Of a stretch of 64,000 nt of DNA, positions 53,231 to 61,917 are shown in pieces. Below the pieces are notes generated by a model, which did not search any database, was not told where the DNA came from, and saw nothing but the letters and a program-made list of their open reading frames with translations. The stretch is from JAPPHA01 sp965220985 (lineage in GTDB: Bacteria; Pseudomonadota; Alphaproteobacteria; Rhodobacterales; Rhodobacteraceae). The position numbers and the translations under genes were made by a program. The stretch covers positions 3,968,001-4,032,000 of the forward strand of contig OZ244854.1 of the NCBI GenBank assembly GCA_965220985.1, given 5' to 3'. Each line of letters begins with the position of its first letter. The stretch's first letter is position 1.

Positions 53231-55030
53231 TCACGTTTCCATTCGCAAGACGTTGACGAAAGCGTCGTGCGGAATGTCGACCCTGCCGAATCGACGCATG
53301 CGCTTCTTGCCGGCCTTCTGCTTTTCGAGGAGCTTGCGCTTTCGCGTCACGTCTCCTCCGTAGCATTTCGCCGTCACGTCCTTCCGAAATGCGGAGATCG
53401 TTTCCCGTGCGACGATTCGCCCGTCGATTGCCGCCTGAACCGGGATGCGGAACATGTGACGGGGAATCAGGTCCTTCAGCCTGACGCACATGGCGCGTCC
53501 ACGAACCTCGGCGCTGGCACGATGCACCATGACGGTCAGCGCATCGACAGGTTCTTCGTTGACAAGCACCTGCATGCGAACGAGATCGCCTTCCCTGTAC
53601 CCGATCAACTGATAGTCGAGCGAAGCGTAGCCTCGCGACATTGACTTCAGCCGATCGTAGAAGTCGAACACGACCTCGTTCAACGGCAATTCGTACACGA
53701 CCATGGCGCGGGAACCCGCGTAGGTGAGGTCCTTCTGGATCCCCCTGCGATCCTGGCACAGCTTGAGCACGTCGCCGAGAAACTGGTCGGGGACGAGAAT
53801 CGTGGCCGAAACCCAGGGTTCCTCGAGATGATCGACCTGCGACAGGTCCGGCATGTCGACCGGGTTGTGCAACTCGAGCTCCGAGCCGTCGTTCATGCAG
53901 ACCTTGTAGATGACGCTTGGCGCCGTGGTGACCAACTCGATTCCGTACTCGCGTTCGAGCCTGTCGCGAATGACCTCGAGATGCAGCAAGCCAAGGAATC
54001 CGCAGCGAAATCCAAACCCGAGGGCAGCGGAGGACTCGGTCTCGTGGGTGAAGCTGGAGTCGTTCAGTGCGAGTTTCTCGAGGGCATCCCTGAGATTCGG
54101 GAAGGCCGAGTTCTCGGCGGGAAACAGCCCGCAAAAGACCACGGGCTGGGCTCGCCTGAACCCGGGCAGCGCGACCGTGACACCGTTTCTCTCCGTCGTG
54201 ATGGTGTCGCCGACCCGCGTGTCGCGCACTTGCTTGATTGATGCGGTCAAAAATCCGAGTTCGCCCGCGGTCAGGCGCCCGGTCTCGACCATGGCGGGCT
54301 TGAACACCCCTGCCCTGTCGACTTGGTAGACCGCATTGGTGTCGAGCATTCGAATGCGCTGGCCCTTGGAAAGGGACCCGTCGATGATCCGCACGAGGAC
54401 CACCACCCCCAGGAACGAGTTGTACCAGCTGTCGACGAGCATGGCTTTCAATGGTGCATCCGGGTCACCCTCGGGAGGCGGCAATCGATTGACGATCGCC
54501 TCCAGGACGTCGGGGACCCCGACACCTGTCTTCGCGGAAATGTGGATTGCGTCATCGGCCTCGATCCCGACGACATCCTCGATCTGCCGACAAACGTCTT
54601 CGGGTTCACTGGCCGGAAGGTCGATCTTGTTCAAAACCGGGACGATCTCGTGCCCCGCATCGATGGCCTGGTAGGCATTTGCGAGGGTTTGGGCCTCGAC
54701 CCCTTGCGTCGAGTCGACCACGAGCAATGAACCCTCGACCGCGCGCATCGACCTCGACACCTCGTAGCCGAAGTCCACGTGCCCCGGCGTGTCGATCAAA
54801 TTCAGAACGTAGTCCTGACCGTCCCGTGCACGGTAATCGATCCGCACCGAGTTCGCCTTGATCGTGATCCCGCGTTCCCGCTCGATCTCCATGCTGTCGA
54901 GCAACTGCTCCTGCATGTCGCGTTCCGCAACCGTACCCGTGTGCTGAATCAGGCGGTCGGCGAGCGTCGACTTGCCGTGGTCGATATGGGCGACGATGGA
55001 GAAATTGCGGATGTTGGAAAGTGGCGTCAT
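53231..55030 (-). CDS. lepA: Elongation factor 4 (back-translocase)
   Basis: 599 residues from the ATG at 55030 (MTPLSNIRNFSIVAHIDHG); longer starts to 55069 are possible. GTPase that binds ribosomes and aids translation under stress. G1 is AHIDHGKST, G3 is DTPGHVDF and G4 is NKID. The LepA-specific C-terminal domain is present, with RYASLDYQLIGY-type and CYGGDVTRKRKLLEKQK. No homology-relevant deviation seen. Confidence 0.97.
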   Translation of the reverse strand: MTPLSNIRNFSIVAHIDHGKSTLADRLIQHTGTVAERDMQEQLLDSMEIERERGITIKANSVRIDYRARDGQDYVLNLIDTPGHVDFGYEVSRSMRAVEGSLLVVDSTQGVEAQTLANAYQAIDAGHEIVPVLNKIDLPASEPEDVCRQIEDVVGIEADDAIHISAKTGVGVPDVLEAIVNRLPPPEGDPDAPLKAMLVDSWYNSFLGVVVLVRIIDGSLSKGQRIRMLDTNAVYQVDRAGVFKPAMVETGRLTAGELGFLTASIKQVRDTRVGDTITTERNGVTVALPGFRRAQPVVFCGLFPAENSAFPNLRDALEKLALNDSSFTHETESSAALGFGFRCGFLGLLHLEVIRDRLEREYGIELVTTAPSVIYKVCMNDGSELELHNPVDMPDLSQVDHLEEPWVSATILVPDQFLGDVLKLCQDRRGIQKDLTYAGSRAMVVYELPLNEVVFDFYDRLKSMSRGYASLDYQLIGYREGDLVRMQVLVNEEPVDALTVMVHRASAEVRGRAMCVRLKDLIPRHMFRIPVQAAIDGRIVARETISAFRKDVTAKCYGGDVTRKRKLLEKQKAGKKRMRRFGRVDIPHDAFVNVLRMET

Positions 55031-55204
55031 TGGCCGCATATGATCGCGAATTGTTCCGTGGTCAAGCAACGAGCGGTGCCGCCAGAACGGCTTTCATGGA
55101 TCGATCGTTTGCCGCCTGGCGCCTGCAATGACGAGTCATTGAACAGGCAGTTTGTCTGAACGAGCAGGCAGGGGGAGTGCACCTGTTCACTTCTTGGGAT
55201 CTTC

Positions 55205-55675
55205 CTAACCGCGAGGGTCGCGAGCCTGAAGTCTCGTGATCACTGCGGGCCCTGCCCGTTCGATCACGTCCAGAACCTCGTCGAATCGCCCCGAATAGTA
55301 GGGATCGTGCACGTCGCCATGGGACGGACCCAAAGCGTAACGAAGAAAAAGGTCGATCTCCGCGGTGCTTGCGGGAGGCCGGTTCGCCCTGAGCCAGCGC
55401 AGATTCGACGAATCCATGGCAAGGATCAGGTCGAAGCGGTCGAAATCCTCGCTCTTGATCGTGCGAGCAGCCATTCCTGCCATGCCATATCCCCGGCCTT
55501 CGGCCGCCTTGCGACCACGATCGTCGGGGGGATTGCCGACATGCCAGTCTCCGGTGCCGGCGCTGTCGAAGCTGACATCCAGATCAGCCTTTTCGGCCAG
55601 CGTGCGGCACACGGCCTCCGCCATCGGGGACCGACAGATGTTGCCGAGGCAAACGAAAAGAACGCTTGCCGTCAT
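55205..55675 (-). CDS. Low molecular weight protein tyrosine phosphatase
   Basis: 156 residues from the ATG at 55675; the open frame runs to 55729. The P-loop C-x5-R is CLGNICRS at the N-terminus with VLFVCLGNICRSPMAE. The general acid Asp is in VHDPYYSG. Small cytosolic phosphatase, often acting on protein Tyr or Arg phosphates; partner unknown. It is divergent from cobB with 71 bases between starts. Confidence 0.92.
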   Translation of the reverse strand: MTASVLFVCLGNICRSPMAEAVCRTLAEKADLDVSFDSAGTGDWHVGNPPDDRGRKAAEGRGYGMAGMAARTIKSEDFDRFDLILAMDSSNLRWLRANRPPASTAEIDLFLRYALGPSHGDVHDPYYSGRFDEVLDVIERAGPAVITRLQARDPRG

Positions 55676-55746
55676 GAATGAATGGTGGTCATCATCTGCA
55701 TTGCGATCGTGATCGCGCGTGAATTCCAAAAGGATGGGCCAACGAC

Positions 55747-56430
55747 ATGATCCTCATATTGACCGGTGCTGGCATATCCGCCGCAAGCGGTCTCGGCACG
55801 TTCCGGGACGCGGGCGGAATATGGCAGAAGTACGACCTCGAAATGGTCGCCACGCCTCTCGGATTTGCCCAAAACACCGATCTCGCTGTCGATTTCTATA
55901 ATGCAAGACGGCAAAACTGTCGACTGGCCGAACCCAATGCCGCTCACCGCGCGCTGGCCGCCCTGGAAAAAGCCATGCCCGGACAGGTCACGATCGTGAC
56001 CCAGAACGTGGATGACCTTCACGAGCGCGCCGGATCGACTGAACTCATTCACATGCACGGCGAATTGATGCGCGCGCTGTGTTCAACCTGCGACCATCGC
56101 TGGCCAGCCCCCGACGAGATGCACAAGCTCGACCCGTGCCCTGCATGCAGCGAACCGACGACCAGGCCCGATGTCGTGTTCTTCGGCGAGTATCCATATT
56201 TCATCGACCAGATCTTCGACCTGGTCGACCAGTGCACGACATTCGCGTCAATCGGGACGTCTGGCGAAGTCGAACCGGCGGCGAGCCTGGTTTCGATGGC
56301 CAGGGCAAATGGCGCCCGAACGGTCCACATGAACATCCAGTCACCGAATCCAGGTCATGCCTTCGACGAGATCTTGCTGGGACCGGCTACCGAAGTGGTC
56401 CCGGACTGGGTGGATTCACTGATCGGCTGA
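55747..56430 (+). CDS. cobB: NAD-dependent protein deacylase, sirtuin class III-like
   Basis: 227 residues. NAD-binding motif GAGISAASGLGTFR, TQNVDDLH and the catalytic His in IHMHGEL are intact. The zinc site is two Cys pairs, CSTC and CPAC. Tyr51 and Arg54 in DFYNARRQN correspond to the acid-anion-binding Tyr-x-x-Arg of CobB/SIRT5, which indicates desuccinylase as well as deacetylase activity. Length and start match the family; no N-terminal extension. Confidence 0.95.
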   Translation: MILILTGAGISAASGLGTFRDAGGIWQKYDLEMVATPLGFAQNTDLAVDFYNARRQNCRLAEPNAAHRALAALEKAMPGQVTIVTQNVDDLHERAGSTELIHMHGELMRALCSTCDHRWPAPDEMHKLDPCPACSEPTTRPDVVFFGEYPYFIDQIFDLVDQCTTFASIGTSGEVEPAASLVSMARANGARTVHMNIQSPNPGHAFDEILLGPATEVVPDWVDSLIG

Positions 56431-56612
56431 TACCGGGGCTGGTCGCGCCACTGTTCGATCACGCGACCGAGGTTCGGACGTGTCGAAAAGAGCATTTCGG
56501 GGAAAGTGAACCTGGATGACGGCAATGGTCGCGCGTGAAACGGGGCACTCGCCCATCGGGGACGTCGCAGTTCGAAAGATGGCTTTGTCAGCAGCCCACG
56601 CGCGAGGGGCTA

Positions 56613-56900
56613 TCAGCCGTTGGCGGTCGCCTTGGCAATCTCGCGCTTGAGTCGGAGCGCCCGATCCGAGAGTTCGGCATCTCCCGCCTTTGCGAGGAAA
56701 GCATCGAGTCCGCCGCAGTGGTCGACCGAACGCAGCGCTGATGCCGTGATCCGAAACTTGAACGAGCGTCCCAGCGTTTCGCTTGCGAGCGTGACCCGAT
56801 TCAGGTTCGGAAGAAACCGGCGCCTGGTCTTGTTGTGGGCATGACTCACGTTGTTGCCGCTTTGCGGCTTTTTTCCTGTCAGTTCACATTGACGCGACAT
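56613..56900 (-). CDS. rpmB: 50S ribosomal protein L28
   Basis: 95 residues. The N-terminal block MSRQCELTGKKPQSGNNVSHA and the basic RRRFLPNLNRV are diagnostic. The protein lacks the Cys-x-x-Cys zinc ribbon seen in some L28. No neighbouring rpmG is present. 272 bases without a gene separate it from meaB upstream. Confidence 0.97.
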   Translation of the reverse strand: MSRQCELTGKKPQSGNNVSHAHNKTRRRFLPNLNRVTLASETLGRSFKFRITASALRSVDHCGGLDAFLAKAGDAELSDRALRLKREIAKATANG

Positions 56901-57172
56901 GGGACCATCATCCGTTCGAGGGGTCGGGGTGCACCCGTAAGCAAATCGAGCGGAGGTCGTATATTGACTCCGCTGCCATCGTCAAGGCTAGAAATGCCCG
57001 CGCCGGAACGAACAATCACCTGCCCGATGCAGATCGATACCGTCACTTCACTCGCATCGGGTCAAATCTTTTTAGGCTGAGCTGTCGGCCGGGCGAATGA
57101 TGCATGCCTCAGCCGGGTTCAGCCCCGAACTTCATCGGATTCGGCGACTGCCGAAGCGCGGATCGCCAGCCG

Positions 57173-58162
57173 TCAGGACTTGGATTGGCCGGAGCGAAAC
57201 CAGTCGGCAACCCGCATTGCTGCTGCGCCCGGGTCGATTTCGCCCGTACGCACCGCCAGCGAGAGTTCGCGTCGCATCTCCGCGAGTCCTGGCGTCTTGC
57301 GGACTTCATCCAGCAGACAGCGGTCGAGCTCAGATTCGAACCAGCTTTCGTCCTGGCGAACGCGATTGGACTCCCAGATCCCAGAGCGTTTCCGCCAAGC
57401 GGCCAGCGAATCGATCTCGTTCCACGCTTCTTCGAGACCAGTGCCGTCGACCGCAGAAACCGTCATGGCCTTGGGGATGCCATCCGGGTCGCATGGTCGC
57501 GACTTCAGCAGACGCAGTGCGCTGGCATATTCGGAACAGGTCCGCCTTGCCGCGACCTCGAGATCGCCGTCAGCCTTGTTGACGAGGATGAAATCAGCCA
57601 GTTCGATGACTCCCCGCTTGACGCCCTGCAACTCGTCGCCCCCGGCGGGACTGAGCAGCAGGACAAAGACGTCGGACATCTCGGAGACGATGAACTCTGA
57701 CTGTCCGACACCGACGGTTTCGACAATGACGATATCGAATCCGGCGGCCTCGCACAGAAGCACGCTTTCACGCGTTCGGCGTGCCACGCCGCCTGACGCT
57801 GCACCGGCGGGCGACGGTCGAATGAACGCGCGCGGGTGGCGTGCCAACCGTTCCATGCGGGTCTTGTCGCCCAGAATGGATCCCCCTGTCTGCGACGATG
57901 AAGGGTCAACGGCGAGAATGGCAATGCGATGTTCACTGTCGGCCAGCATCAAGCCGAGGCGTTCGATCAATGTCGACTTCCCTGCCCCGGGCGTGCCTGA
58001 CAGACCGATGCGCAGCGCCTGACGTTCGGCGCACCGCAACTCGGCCAGCAGCCGAAGCGACTGCTCCCTGTGGTCGGCTCGTTCGCTTTCGACGAGGGTA
58101 ACGGCACGCGCGAGCACCCGCCGGTCGCCAGCCAGAATCTTGTCCGCCGTTGCCTTGTCCAT
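57173..58162 (-). CDS. meaB: Methylmalonyl-CoA mutase-associated GTPase MeaB
   Basis: 329 residues. G3E-type GTPase that protects and reloads methylmalonyl-CoA mutase with cobalamin. Walker A is GTPGAGKSTL; the Walker B-type segment is IVIVETVGVGQSE; the base-specificity motif is NKAD. The C-terminal helix region (AAMRVADWFRSG) ends normally. No mutase gene is next to it, so the partner must be elsewhere. Formerly annotated ArgK. Confidence 0.95.
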   Translation of the reverse strand: MDKATADKILAGDRRVLARAVTLVESERADHREQSLRLLAELRCAERQALRIGLSGTPGAGKSTLIERLGLMLADSEHRIAILAVDPSSSQTGGSILGDKTRMERLARHPRAFIRPSPAGAASGGVARRTRESVLLCEAAGFDIVIVETVGVGQSEFIVSEMSDVFVLLLSPAGGDELQGVKRGVIELADFILVNKADGDLEVAARRTCSEYASALRLLKSRPCDPDGIPKAMTVSAVDGTGLEEAWNEIDSLAAWRKRSGIWESNRVRQDESWFESELDRCLLDEVRKTPGLAEMRRELSLAVRTGEIDPGAAAMRVADWFRSGQSKS

Positions 58163-58304
58163 CGTCTTCCGCTATCAAAATCGCTGTTTTGCCGAAATAT
58201 ATTCGGAGGTGGCAAGTTTCCACCATGACGTGCAAAAATTTCCGGTTTCTGTCACGCGTTGATCCTTCAGGCCTCTTGGTCCGGGCAACAACGGTCGGGT
58301 GGCC

Positions 58305-59081
58305 ATGCCGGCCATCGAGGACACCCTGATTCTCGGGCTGCGAAGACATCTTGCCCGTTCGGCACTCGCGCTGAAACTGCTTTGCATCGTCCTGATTGCC
58401 GGGGGCCAGACGGCCGGCGCCGAATCTCGGACAGATCAGCTGGAGTATGCGGTCTATCTCGGCGGTGTGCGCATCGGAAAAATCAAGATGATCGCCGAAA
58501 GTTCCGACAAGGAATTCAAGATCGATGCGTCGATCGCAACGTCCGGGCTGGCGTCGGTGCTGTCGGGCTTTCAACACAGGAGCCAGGTGCGCGGAACCGT
58601 TCGAAAAGGCGAGTTTCGCCAACGGGCCTACATCTCGGTGACCAAGACCAGGAAACGAAAATCCGAGGTCGGGATTGTCTATTCGGGGGACCGGCCCAAT
58701 CTCAAGTACTATCGCCCGGAACGCGAACCGAGCGACCACGATCTTGTCCCATCCGAACAGACGGGCACGCTAAATCCAACGATCACTGCATATTTCATGC
58801 TCAGGGACGCAACGGACGAGACGCTGTGCGATCAGACATACGAGGTCTTTGACGGCCGTCGTCGGACCCGACTTTCCATCGGGACGGCCGAGTTCAAGGA
58901 TGACGAGGTCATCTGCGATGCGCTGTTCGCGCGCGTCGCGGGATATTCGCCGGAAGCGCTTGACGAGCGGTCAGGCTTCGAAACGCGCCTGTTTTACAGG
59001 CCCGCAGGCAACGGCACGTACCGATTGCGAAAAATCACCGCTGAAACGACGATCGGAAAGGTCAACGTTCTCAGAAACTGA
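58305..59081 (+). CDS. DUF3108 family exported protein
   Basis: 258 residues from the ATG at 58305 (a GTG at 58299 is two codons upstream). A signal peptide with core LALKLLCIVLIAGG and likely cleavage after AGA indicates export to the periplasm. The mature part is beta-rich with LEYAVYLGGVRIGKIKM, typical of DUF3108, whose fold resembles an LolA-like or lipid-handling barrel. Function unknown. In Rhodobacterales this family commonly lies near rpmB, as here. Confidence 0.82.
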   Translation: MPAIEDTLILGLRRHLARSALALKLLCIVLIAGGQTAGAESRTDQLEYAVYLGGVRIGKIKMIAESSDKEFKIDASIATSGLASVLSGFQHRSQVRGTVRKGEFRQRAYISVTKTRKRKSEVGIVYSGDRPNLKYYRPEREPSDHDLVPSEQTGTLNPTITAYFMLRDATDETLCDQTYEVFDGRRRTRLSIGTAEFKDDEVICDALFARVAGYSPEALDERSGFETRLFYRPAGNGTYRLRKITAETTIGKVNVLRN

Positions 59082-59124
59082 GCGGTTTCCGAGTGTGGTT
59101 GGGACGTTTCCGAAACGGACTTGC

Positions 59125-59439
59125 CTATCCGAGCGATTTCGCGAGCTGCTGGCGCTCGGACTCTTCCCGGCTCAGTGCAACCGAGGTCCTGATGCCACGC
59201 TCGACAAATTCCATCATTCCCTTGACGCAACGTTCATTGGGGTCGATTCCGGCACAGGTCAGGACTTCTCGACCATCTCTTGATCTTGCCCAACGCGCGA
59301 TCGACTCCACGCCATTTCCATATTTCTTGTCATCTGCAATTGCGTCGTCGAGTGCGGCCAATACCACGGCCGCGAAAAGTTTCTGAGACCTTTTGCCTTG
59401 GTCATTGTTGAACGACGCATCATCCACGATATCAAACAT
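59125..59439 (-). CDS. DUF6280 family small protein
   Basis: 104 residues from the ATG at 59439, selected because AAGGG sits five bases upstream; GTG and ATG codons at 59445 and 59442 are also in frame. The blocks FNNDQGKRSQKLFAAVVLAALDDAI (cited by its key residues N-N-x-Q-G and A-A-L-D-D-A) and ARWARSRDGREVLTCAGIDPNE match a small alphaproteobacterial family of unknown function. Soluble and helical. Convergent with the DUF3108 gene. Confidence 0.8.
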   Translation of the reverse strand: MFDIVDDASFNNDQGKRSQKLFAAVVLAALDDAIADDKKYGNGVESIARWARSRDGREVLTCAGIDPNERCVKGMMEFVERGIRTSVALSREESERQQLAKSLG

Positions 59440-60083
59440 CATCACCCTTCATTGATCTTCCTTCGGCCAACATGTTCGGAATATGGGGACTCTACCCGAA
59501 GTGTTCAATGATTTGCATTGCGTTTTTTGCATGGCAGCTATGCGATGGACGCATATCGAGGTTTTTGTCGAATTGTCACCTGGGTTCCGGACACGTGACG
59601 CGGTCATTCATGCCAACCATCTCCAGACGCTCGTTCCGGGATGCCTCGTGACCAGTGGCAAGATTTTGGTGCGGGGTTGACTGCGCTCGACCTCCTCGTG
59701 GGGGTGCCACTGGTGCTTCCGACGGGCCTCGCAACGGCACGTGGGTCCGCAGTATCGATTGATGCTGTCGCACAGTTCGCAAAGAACGGACTGCCAACTG
59801 CAGTGGTTGCAGAAGAAATTCCGGCCAGGTTCGTCCATCGCTCGTTGCGAGAACGGGGTGGACCCAAGATGGACAATGCCTGATCATGCAATCAAGGGCG
59901 CGGTTACCACGATCAGCCCCTTGGATGCGGCGCCGGTTTATCTATGGTCAAGACAGTGCCGGCGTCACATCGTTCTCGCACAACCCATTGTCCCAGAAAC
60001 CGCCGATGGAAGTCCGGAGCGGCAGGAAACCCGTCTCGGCGGACACCAAGGACACCCGCGTCAGCTGCCGGGGCTTGCGTCGA
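59440..60083. other. Atypical region with decayed sequence, few supportable genes
   Basis: 644 bases between the DUF6280 gene and an RHH antitoxin. It carries one short Cys-rich open frame (59608-59838, annotated separately). No transposase, inverted repeats or att-like sequence could be identified by eye. The absence of a toxin partner next to the antitoxin is notable. Could be a remnant of a mobile element. Confidence 0.35.
59608..59838 (-). pseudogene. Possible fragment of a Cys-rich, transposon-associated small protein
   Basis: 76 codons. The segment FFCNHCSWQSVLCELCDS followed by RYCGPTCRCEARRKHQ resembles, by memory, the Cys-rich start of small proteins found near insertion sequences that continue with an Arg-rich region and end in VTHQG; here the tail VTRHPGTS is a loose match and the middle is out of keeping, as if frameshifted. 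I rate this a weak resemblance. Function unknown. Confidence 0.25.
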
Positions 60084-60332
60084 TCAGTGTCCGAAATCGC
60101 GGTCTTCGCGGATCAATGTCTCGGCGGGAGTCTGTGGGCGCCCCTCGGATGCCTTTCGAAGACTGTCGACTCGGGCCAAGAATTCAGCTTTCCTGGTCGA
60201 CAGGTCCTCCCTGGCTGCATCCTTCAGGATCTGACACACCTCGGCGTCGAGGGTCCGATCATTGCGAGCCGCACGGAGCTTCAACTCGCGTACCAGATCA
60301 TCGGAGAGAAATCTGACATTGATCGTTGTCAT
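60084..60332 (-). CDS. Ribbon-helix-helix antitoxin-like protein (FitA/VapB type), orphan
   Basis: 82 residues from the ATG at 60332; ATGs at 60344 and above are in frame. The N-terminal strand-helix-helix TINVRFLSDDLVRELKLRAARNDRTLDAEV(C)QILK is the DNA-binding RHH fold typical of antitoxins paired with PIN-domain toxins. The C-terminal half (TRKAEFLARVDSLRKAS) would bind the toxin. No PIN toxin is found downstream on the minus strand, so this looks like an orphan antitoxin or a lone RHH regulator. Confidence 0.65.
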   Translation of the reverse strand: MTTINVRFLSDDLVRELKLRAARNDRTLDAEVCQILKDAAREDLSTRKAEFLARVDSLRKASEGRPQTPAETLIREDRDFGH

Positions 60333-60649
60333 GCGTTTCACCATGCGAGAACCACTGTCTCGATATGTCGTGAACAGAATCGATGCGCATGCCTGCAACC
60401 GTCACGAATGACTGCCGGCACGGACAAATGATCTGCTGCACCGCCTCAGCCTTGCCAGTCGTCCCGTCACTCAACTCGACCTGAACTGCCAAGGCGACCA
60501 ACCAGCCGCCGTGAAATGAACGCGCAGATTTTTCGGCGTCGCCACTCACGACATTTGCGGTGTTCATGCTAATCTTGTCGACGGAACCTTCACCGGATAA
60601 GGAAGCCCGCAGTTGCCATCGGCAGATGCGGTAGGTTTGGAGTTTCGTC
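60333..60649. other. Intergenic region between RHH gene and efp
   Basis: 317 bases, divergent: it should hold the promoter of efp and of the RHH gene. No coding sequence recognised. No upstream toxin candidate appears here either. Confidence 0.3.
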
Positions 60650-61213
60650 GTGCCCAGGATCAACGGTAATGAGCTTCGCCCGGGACATGTCATTGATCAC
60701 AATGACAGCCTCTGGGTCACGGTCAGGGTCGACCATGTCAAACCCGGCAAGGGCGGGGCATTCGCCCAAGTCGAGTTGAGAAATCTCCGCAACGGATCAA
60801 AGCTCAACGAACGATTTCGCAGCGCGGATCGTGTCGAGAGAATTCGTCTCGACCAGAAAGACCAGCAATTCCTGTATGAATCGGGCGACATGCTGGTGTT
60901 CATGGACATGGAGTCCTTCGAACAGGTCGAACTGCCTGCGGAAATGCTCGGAGACCGCCGCGCTTTCGTCACGGAAGGAATGACCCTGCAGGTCGAGTAT
61001 CACGAACAGGAACCTCTGAACGTTCAGCTTCCGCAGAAGGTCACTTGCCGCATTGCCGAAACCGAACCGGCCGTCAAAGGCCAGACAGCAGCGAGCAGCT
61101 ACAAGCCCGCGGTGCTCGACAATGGCTTCAGGATCATGGTTCCGCCATTCGTCAACCAGGACGAGGATGTCGTGGTCAACACCGAAACGCTCGAATACGC
61201 CGGCAGGGCCTGA
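60650..61213 (+). CDS. efp: Elongation factor P
   Basis: 187 residues starting at GTG, with GGAG about 9 bases upstream. Rescues ribosomes stalled at polyproline. The conserved lysine at the tip of domain I is K34 in KPGKGGAF, the site modified in other bacteria. The standard three-domain length is present, with no indication of a fused partner. An epmA or epmB gene is not in the window, so modification status cannot be read. Confidence 0.97.
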   Translation: MPRINGNELRPGHVIDHNDSLWVTVRVDHVKPGKGGAFAQVELRNLRNGSKLNERFRSADRVERIRLDQKDQQFLYESGDMLVFMDMESFEQVELPAEMLGDRRAFVTEGMTLQVEYHEQEPLNVQLPQKVTCRIAETEPAVKGQTAASSYKPAVLDNGFRIMVPPFVNQDEDVVVNTETLEYAGRA

Positions 61214-61219
61214 GAACCG

Positions 61220-61771
61220 TCAGTTTTCCGGCAGGACGATGCAAGTGGTGGATCCCGTCGCGTAAAGTCGACCGCATTCTTTCCCGAACAGTGTTCCACT
61301 GGCAACGCCCGTCCGTCGACCGGCGTGCTGAACCACACCTTCCGCAATGATCGGTGTTCCGACCGGCACCGCGCGCACGATGTTCACCTTGTATTCGAGG
61401 GTCGTGTAACCGACACCACTTGGAATTGTGGTCAAGACCGAGCAGGCCATGGCGCTGTCGAGAAGTGTTCCGTACCAACCACCATGCACTGTCCCGTGCG
61501 GATTGCAGACGTTGGCCCCGGGTATTCCCTCGAAGCGCACGCGGCCATGGGCCACGTCAAGCAGCCTGAATCCCAACACCTCGGCAATCGGCGGAGCCGG
61601 GAACTGCCCATCCAGAATCGCTTGCATGACCTCAAGGCCCGACATTGACGAGTGGAAAGCCGCGTCAGTAGGATGGGCGGCGTCCTGGGCCGAAGGGTCA
61701 TCGTTCACGTCGTATCTCCCGCGCAATTCAGCAAGATTCCGTCTGCCGTCGTTTCGTGCACTTCCCGTCAC
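61220..61771 (-). CDS. PaaI family hotdog thioesterase
   Basis: 183 residues. Acyl-CoA thioesterase of the PaaI/YigI-like hotdog family, with VCNPHGTVHGGWYGTLLDSAMACSVLT (key G-T-V-H-G-G-W and D-S-A-x-A) containing the catalytic Asp and the HGG motif. About 45 residues of low-complexity acidic sequence precede the domain. Converges on efp with six bases between stops. Substrate unknown. Confidence 0.85.
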   Translation of the reverse strand: MTGSARNDGRRNLAELRGRYDVNDDPSAQDAAHPTDAAFHSSMSGLEVMQAILDGQFPAPPIAEVLGFRLLDVAHGRVRFEGIPGANVCNPHGTVHGGWYGTLLDSAMACSVLTTIPSGVGYTTLEYKVNIVRAVPVGTPIIAEGVVQHAGRRTGVASGTLFGKECGRLYATGSTTCIVLPEN

Positions 61772-61917
61772 TCTGGCCCTGGCCGAAACGAATAGAGGCT
61801 TCGATCACCGATTTCGCTGCCACTCTCCGTGCTGTTTGGGCACCAAGCAGATGATCTGAAAATTCTCCATCCTCGACGATCGGCCATCGATCATTCATTC
61901 GCGGCTGAGGTGGACGA

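Noticed and set aside
59440..60083. PIN-domain toxin partner downstream of the RHH antitoxin
   Set aside because: No frame shows the PIN acidic residues or expected length; region appears decayed or unrelated.
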